Assembly: GCA_902778985.1 (NCBI GenBank)
Contig: CACYZS010000007.1
Span: forward strand, 1 to 14,216
Direction: 5' to 3'
DNA: 14,216 nt
DNA from: an uncultured Ruminococcus sp.
GTDB taxonomy: Bacteria; Bacillota; Clostridia; Oscillospirales; CAG-272
The notes under the pieces were generated by a model, which saw nothing but the letters and a program-made list of their open reading frames with translations, did not search any database and was not told where the DNA came from. This document shows positions 14,165-14,216 of the stretch, piece after piece. Position 1 is the first letter of the stretch; every line of letters begins with the position of its first letter. The translations under genes and the position numbers were made by a program.

Positions 14165-14216
14165 CACTCGGTCGATTAGTATCGCTCAACTGCACGCATT
14201 ACTGCGCTTCCATCTG
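14157..14216 (-). rRNA. 23S ribosomal RNA, 3' terminal fragment
   Basis: The reverse complement reads ...GAGCGATACTAATCGACCGAG followed by TGCTTGAACT, which is the conserved 3' end of bacterial 23S rRNA (compare the GATACTAATAGATCGAGGACTTAACC form in Bacillus). The rest of the gene lies beyond the right edge. The 3' boundary is approximate, within several bases, by comparison with the Bacillus end. No 5S or tRNA gene fits in the roughly 75 bases between it and the terminator. Confidence 0.9.

Overview
This is a GC-rich window that most resembles a chromosome segment from a Bacillota member, probably a high-GC uncultivated Clostridia. The pointers are strong AAGGAG ribosome-binding sites, sigma-A-type promoters with 17-base spacers, an HPr carrying both His15 and the regulatory Ser46 typical of Gram-positive bacteria, and a lipoprotein with CxxC repeats of the kind seen in gut Clostridia. 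The genus cannot be read from the sequence. Most content is conserved housekeeping. I found no insertion sequences, CRISPR array, tRNA or riboswitch.

Layout, left to right. (1) 1-1628, minus strand: the first 542 residues of a multi-pass membrane GGDEF-EAL protein, whose C-terminus lies off the left edge. (2) 1808-4424, plus strand: a tight cluster of CPBP membrane protease, tadA, rimM and trmD, with ATGA/GTGA overlaps between the last three. Apart from the protease it is a tRNA- and ribosome-maturation unit. It diverges from gene 1 across a 179-base region with one promoter each way. (3) 4630-4893: a single HPr gene with its own promoter and a hairpin terminator. (4) 4992-7944: uvrC, rsmD and coaD, joined by 4-base overlaps, with no clear promoter of their own. 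(5) 7994-11420: pheS-pheT, driven by a perfect consensus promoter that overlaps the end of coaD and leaves a leader too short for a T-box. (6) 11509-13902, minus strand: a large secreted lipoprotein containing a tyrosine-phosphatase-like domain. It converges on pheT across a shared bidirectional terminator. (7) About 14157-14216, minus strand: the 3' end of a 23S rRNA gene, followed closely by a strong terminator and with no 5S gene between them.

No gene-free stretch exceeds 300 bases. The largest gaps are 13903-14156 (rRNA trailer, terminator and the lipoprotein promoter), 4425-4629 (HPr promoter; no convincing terminator for the trmD unit) and 1629-1807 (divergent promoters). Long open frames opposite the GC-rich genes are composition artefacts.

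The most interesting items are the multidomain lipoprotein phosphatase with an unassigned C-terminal region of about 290 residues, the 23S end without 5S, two terminators sharing an identical core, pheST without a T-box, a D-to-E change at the TrmD catalytic aspartate position, and the degenerate GGDEF motif. I see no compelling evidence for a wholly new multi-gene system.
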